Source of the DNA: Pseudomonadota bacterium
Lineage (GTDB): Bacteria > Desulfobacterota > GWC2-55-46 > JADFVP01
Direction of reading: 5' to 3'
Assembly: GCA_015222595.1 (NCBI GenBank)
Contig: JADFVP010000236.1
Location: forward strand, 1 to 8,853
DNA length: 8,853 nt
Part shown: positions 6,672 through 8,853 of the stretch, piece by piece
How the letters are laid out: each line of letters starts with the position of its first letter
How positions within the stretch are numbered: position 1 is the first letter of the stretch
Notes under the pieces: generated by a model
Database searches by the model: none
Seen by the model: only the letters and a program-made list of their open reading frames with translations
What the model was told of the DNA's origin: nothing
Position numbers and translations under genes: made by a program

Positions 6672-8129
6672 CTACTTGCCCCTTTTTATTTTCTTACGGC
6701 TCCGACTGGCGCTCTTGCGAACACTCTTTTTAACGCTCTCGGCCATACGCCCCTTCTTGGCGACCCAGCCCTTCTTAATCTTCTGCTCCACTCTGGCCAC
6801 AACAAGCGCACCGGCGGGCACGTCTTTGGTTACCGTGGTGCCGCTGCCGACATAGGCGTTTTTGCCTACCTTAACAGGGGCTACCAACTGAGAGTCGCTG
6901 CCAACAAAGACGTTATCGGCAATGGTGGTGACAAACTTGTTCTTTCCGTCGTAGTTGCATGTAATAGTGCCGGCGCCTATGTTTACGTCCTTGCCAATCA
7001 CCGCATCGCCCAGATAACTCAAGTGGCCGGCCTTGCTGCCCCGGCCTACCTTGCACTTTTTAAGCTCTACGAAGTTGCCTATGCGAACGTCGTCGCTGAG
7101 ACTGTTGCCGGGCCGCAGATGCGCAAAAGGCCCTATGCGCGCGTAACAACCAACACGGCTGGCCTCTACCACAGAGCTGCTCTTTACTATACTTCCGTCG
7201 CCTATCCGCGAGTCAACGATCTTTACGCCCTCTTCTATCACGCACCCCGCGCCTATAACCGTAGAGCCCTTCAGATGAACTCCGGGAGAGATAACCGTAT
7301 CTTTGCCAACGCGAACGGAGGCATCTATATAGGTTGCGCCCGGATCTATTATCGTCACGCCAGAGAGCATCAGCTCCTTTAGAATCCTGATGCGCATAAT
7401 GGCTGTGGCCCTCGCAAGCTCCACCCTGTTGTTCACGCCCATTACCTCGAGCACATCCATGTGGGTCAGCGCCCTGACGGGCCTACCCTCGGCAACAGCA
7501 ATTCCAATCAGGTCCGGCAGGTAGTACTCGCCCTGCGCATTCGCGGTCTTGAGTTTCTTAATATTTTTAAATAGAAATTCGGAATCGAACAGGTAGAGAC
7601 CGGTATTTATCTCGTTTATCAGCCTCTCGACCGGCGTGCAGTCCTTCTGCTCGACAATAGAGGTAATTGCGTTATTTGCTCCCCTCGTAACCCTGCCGTA
7701 ACCGGTAGCGTCGTGGAGTATGGCCGAGACGAAACTGAGCGCCGCCTCACCCTCGCCCCGCCCTTTTTTGTGAACGCGCAACAAGCCGCGGAGCGTTGCG
7801 GACGTAATAAGAGGAACATCTCCGGAGAGCACCAGCACCTTGCCCTTAAAGCCCTTTAGCGCGCCCATGGCGCTCATAACCGCGTGGCCTGTGCCGAGCT
7901 GGGCGGTCTGCTCTACGAACTCAACGCCGGAGTCGGCGAAACCCTCTCGTACGCTCTCGGAGCCGTGGCCCACAACAACGACCGTTCTCTTGACCTTCAG
8001 CTCTTTCAGGGCGCCGAGCACGTGGCCGAGCATTGGAGTGCCCGCAACCTCGTGCAGCACCTTCGGAACCTCGGACTTCATCCTGGTGCCCTTGCCTGCA
8101 CCAAGAATTATAGCAGCATAGTTAGCCAT
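6672..8129 (-). CDS. glmU: Bifunctional UDP-N-acetylglucosamine pyrophosphorylase / glucosamine-1-phosphate N-acetyltransferase
   Basis: GlmU acetylates glucosamine-1-phosphate with acetyl-CoA and then uridylylates it to UDP-GlcNAc for peptidoglycan and LPS. The N-terminal pyrophosphorylase domain (about 1-235) shows LGAGKGTRM (9-17), QLGTGHA (77-83), SGDVPL (102-107, metal Asp104), GYGRV (143-147) and INTGLY (174-179). The C-terminal left-handed beta-helix carries the acetyltransferase residues: LRPG (R339), ELKK (K357), GHLSYLGDA (H369, Y372) and CNYDGKNK (391-398). At 485 residues it is about 30 longer than the E. coli enzyme as I recall it. The excess is a very basic tail: 17 Lys/Arg and one acidic residue in positions 450-485. 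The ATG at 8129 is the only sensible start, since the fold begins at residue 4 and no in-frame start lies close upstream, yet it has no well-spaced ribosome site. It is first in the operon with glmS. Confidence 0.98.
   Translation of the reverse strand: MANYAAIILGAGKGTRMKSEVPKVLHEVAGTPMLGHVLGALKELKVKRTVVVVGHGSESVREGFADSGVEFVEQTAQLGTGHAVMSAMGALKGFKGKVLVLSGDVPLITSATLRGLLRVHKKGRGEGEAALSFVSAILHDATGYGRVTRGANNAITSIVEQKDCTPVERLINEINTGLYLFDSEFLFKNIKKLKTANAQGEYYLPDLIGIAVAEGRPVRALTHMDVLEVMGVNNRVELARATAIMRIRILKELMLSGVTIIDPGATYIDASVRVGKDTVISPGVHLKGSTVIGAGCVIEEGVKIVDSRIGDGSIVKSSSVVEASRVGCYARIGPFAHLRPGNSLSDDVRIGNFVELKKCKVGRGSKAGHLSYLGDAVIGKDVNIGAGTITCNYDGKNKFVTTIADNVFVGSDSQLVAPVKVGKNAYVGSGTTVTKDVPAGALVVARVEQKIKKGWVAKKGRMAESVKKSVRKSASRSRKKIKRGK
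6679..6684 (-). promoter_or_regulatory. Shine-Dalgarno site of glmS inside the glmU 3' end
   Basis: On the minus strand AAGGGG lies ten bases before the glmS ATG and is made from the last Lys-Arg-Gly codons of glmU. It supports the glmS start. It also leaves no room for a separate glmS leader or promoter immediately upstream. Confidence 0.65.
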
Positions 8130-8139
8130 AGCCTCACAC

Positions 8140-8166
8140 GTTATAGTACCGCTCGACTTGCGTCAA
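8140..8166 (-). promoter_or_regulatory. Candidate glmU promoter abutting the start codon
   Basis: On the minus strand TTGACG (8161-8166) and TATAAC (8140-8145) each match five of six consensus bases, but the spacing is only 15 bp. The -10 box ends ten bases before the glmU ATG, so transcription would start within about five bases of the start codon. The good boxes argue for it; the short spacer argues against. Confidence 0.4.
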
Positions 8167-8305
8167 GGGTTTCAGGTTTTATTTTGAGTGTCTAAGAAGT
8201 TGTTCTGGTAAATCACCCCGGAACTCTATTGCCTTACTGCTATTATTACGGCACATTCTGACGATACCTGTAGCATATTTTTTCGCCCCCGCTCAGCAGC
8301 CTGCT

Positions 8306-8343
8306 GCCGGTACCTACTTCTAAAATAAACCCCTCTTACCGGC
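8306..8343. repeat. 7-bp inverted repeat GCCGGTA / TACCGGC, possible operator
   Basis: GCCGGTA at 8306-8312 is matched perfectly by TACCGGC at 8337-8343 with a 24-bp spacer. The arm centres are 31 bp apart, close to three helical turns, which would suit a looping or paired regulator site. It lies 33 bp upstream of the proposed trpE -35 box. No regulator is identified. Confidence 0.35.
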
Positions 8344-8375
8344 CATCTTCACAACAGGAGCGAATCCGAGTTCTA

Positions 8376-8404
8376 TTGACTACCGCCGGGCTCTATGTTA
8401 CTTT
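8376..8404 (+). promoter_or_regulatory. Candidate trpE promoter with extended -10, abutting the start codon
   Basis: TTGACT (8376-8381, five of six consensus bases) is followed after 17 bp by TACTTT (8399-8404), a weak -10 preceded by TG one base upstream (an extended -10 arrangement). Transcription would begin near 8411, about three bases before the trpE ATG. There is no Shine-Dalgarno in the AT-rich stretch before the ATG. Confidence 0.35.
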
Positions 8405-8413
8405 AATTAACTT

Positions 8414-8853
8414 ATGAAAAAGTCCTGTTATTACCCAAACTTAGAGAAGTTTAAAGAGCTTTCGGGCACCGGCAACATCGTACCCGTCTACAGGGAAATC
8501 CTCGCCGACACCGACACCCCTGTCTCGGCGCTTATGAAGATTTCTGCCGGAGAGAACGCATTTCTTTTCGAGAGCGTAGAGGGCGGAGAGAAGTGGGGCC
8601 GCTACAGCCTGCTCGGCACCGCGCCCCGCATGACCTTGAAAAGCAGGGGCCGCAAGGTAGAGATAACAGAAGATGGTGAAAAACGCGAGGTGGAGGGCGA
8701 CCCCATTGAAGTGCTCCGCGAGATCATGGCCCGGTACAAGGCGGTAGAGATAGAGGGCGTTGCCCGCTTCTCAGGCGGCGCTATCGGCTACATGGGCTAC
8801 GATACCATACGCCACATAGAGCGGCTGCCGGACTTGAGCCCAAAAGACCTCGA
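8414..8853 (+). CDS. trpE: Anthranilate synthase component I, N-terminal part (cut by window edge)
   Basis: TrpE makes anthranilate from chorismate, using ammonia supplied by TrpG, as the first step of tryptophan synthesis. The 146 codons present cover the N-terminal regulatory part: YPNLEKFKEL (7-16), GNIVPVYREILAD (20-32), TPVSALMKI (35-43), then FLFESVEGGEKWGRYSLLG (50-68), whose LFES is the counterpart of the LLES tryptophan feedback-binding motif. GGAIGYMGYD (121-130) is also typical of the family. The catalytic chorismate-binding domain lies past the edge. The related PabB is less likely given the strong match to bacterial TrpE N termini, but the missing C terminus leaves a small doubt. 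The ATG at 8414 is the natural start and lacks a ribosome site. The gene diverges from glmU and is probably first in a trp operon (inference). Confidence 0.93.
   Translation, partial: MKKSCYYPNLEKFKELSGTGNIVPVYREILADTDTPVSALMKISAGENAFLFESVEGGEKWGRYSLLGTAPRMTLKSRGRKVEITEDGEKREVEGDPIEVLREIMARYKAVEIEGVARFSGGAIGYMGYDTIRHIERLPDLSPKDL

Larger units (their letters stand above)
8130..8413. other. Divergent non-coding control region between glmU and trpE
   Basis: These 284 bp separate two divergently transcribed genes. They hold promoter-like boxes beside each start codon, a 7-bp inverted repeat, and four copies of TACCG or its complement. I see no tRNA, no convincing small gene, no tandem Trp codons of a trp leader peptide, and no clear terminator. 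A CAGCA/TGCTG dyad (8294-8306) is present but has no T tract on either side. Confidence 0.6.

Noticed and set aside
6378..7382. A 334-codon open frame on the plus strand opposite glmU and the start of glmS
   Set aside because: Same reasoning: it spans two well-supported genes in antisense, has no family motifs and no ribosome site that I can see.
8179..8256. A 25-codon frame on the minus strand upstream of glmU
   Set aside because: The only upstream purine run is weak, the peptide has no recognisable features, and frames this short are expected by chance in 284 bp.
8294..8306. CAGCA-GCC-TGCTG dyad as a terminator
   Set aside because: No T tract follows on either strand, and no gene ends nearby.
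8190..8413. trp attenuator or leader peptide upstream of trpE
   Set aside because: No small open frame with clustered Trp codons and no terminator/antiterminator pair is visible on the plus strand.

Overview
The window carries a block of bacterial housekeeping genes. Six genes lie on the minus strand and one diverging gene starts at the right edge on the plus strand. Reading the minus strand from right to left the order is glmU, glmS, plsY, a nucleotidyltransferase/phosphohexomutase-like fusion gene, an MBL-fold hydrolase gene, and coaBC (cut by the left edge). The plus-strand gene is trpE, cut by the right edge. The sequence is moderately GC-rich, several genes have clear Shine-Dalgarno sites, and UDP-GlcNAc and phospholipid synthesis genes are present, so this is a bacterium. 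The TrpE, PlsY and fusion-protein sequences remind me of Desulfobacterota/Deltaproteobacteria-like lineages. That placement rests on memory of the families and is not tested.

Layout. 1-461: start of coaBC (coenzyme A synthesis), with its ribosome site overlapping the stop codon of the MBL gene (473-1141). 1142-1329: a non-coding gap with a probable intrinsic terminator and a UUCG-capped hairpin. 1330-3843: an 837-residue protein made of a sugar-nucleotidyltransferase domain, a left-handed beta-helix and a degenerate phosphohexomutase domain. 3844-4005: a leader and likely promoter. 4006-4599: plsY. 4600-4847: a non-coding gap with three degenerate 37-38 bp tandem repeats and a terminator. 4848-6668 and 6672-8129: glmS and glmU, three bases apart and clearly one operon. 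8130-8413: a divergent control region for glmU and trpE. 8414-8853: the N-terminal part of trpE.

How the genes fit together. GlmS makes glucosamine-6-phosphate and GlmU makes UDP-GlcNAc, the precursor of peptidoglycan and LPS. The step between them (GlmM) is not encoded here. The fusion protein contains a phosphohexomutase fold but lacks the catalytic serine loop and the acidic metal loop, so it should not be assumed to fill that step. PlsY starts phospholipid synthesis, CoaBC supplies coenzyme A, and TrpE begins tryptophan synthesis, so the neighbourhood is envelope precursor synthesis plus core metabolism.

I see no defence system, mobile element, CRISPR array, tRNA or rRNA. The coding content is conventional. 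The less ordinary signals are the repeat array between glmS and plsY, the degenerate mutase domain, the very basic GlmU tail, promoter-like boxes set so close to the glmU and trpE start codons that leaderless transcripts are possible, and recurrent TACCG boxes in the divergent control region.
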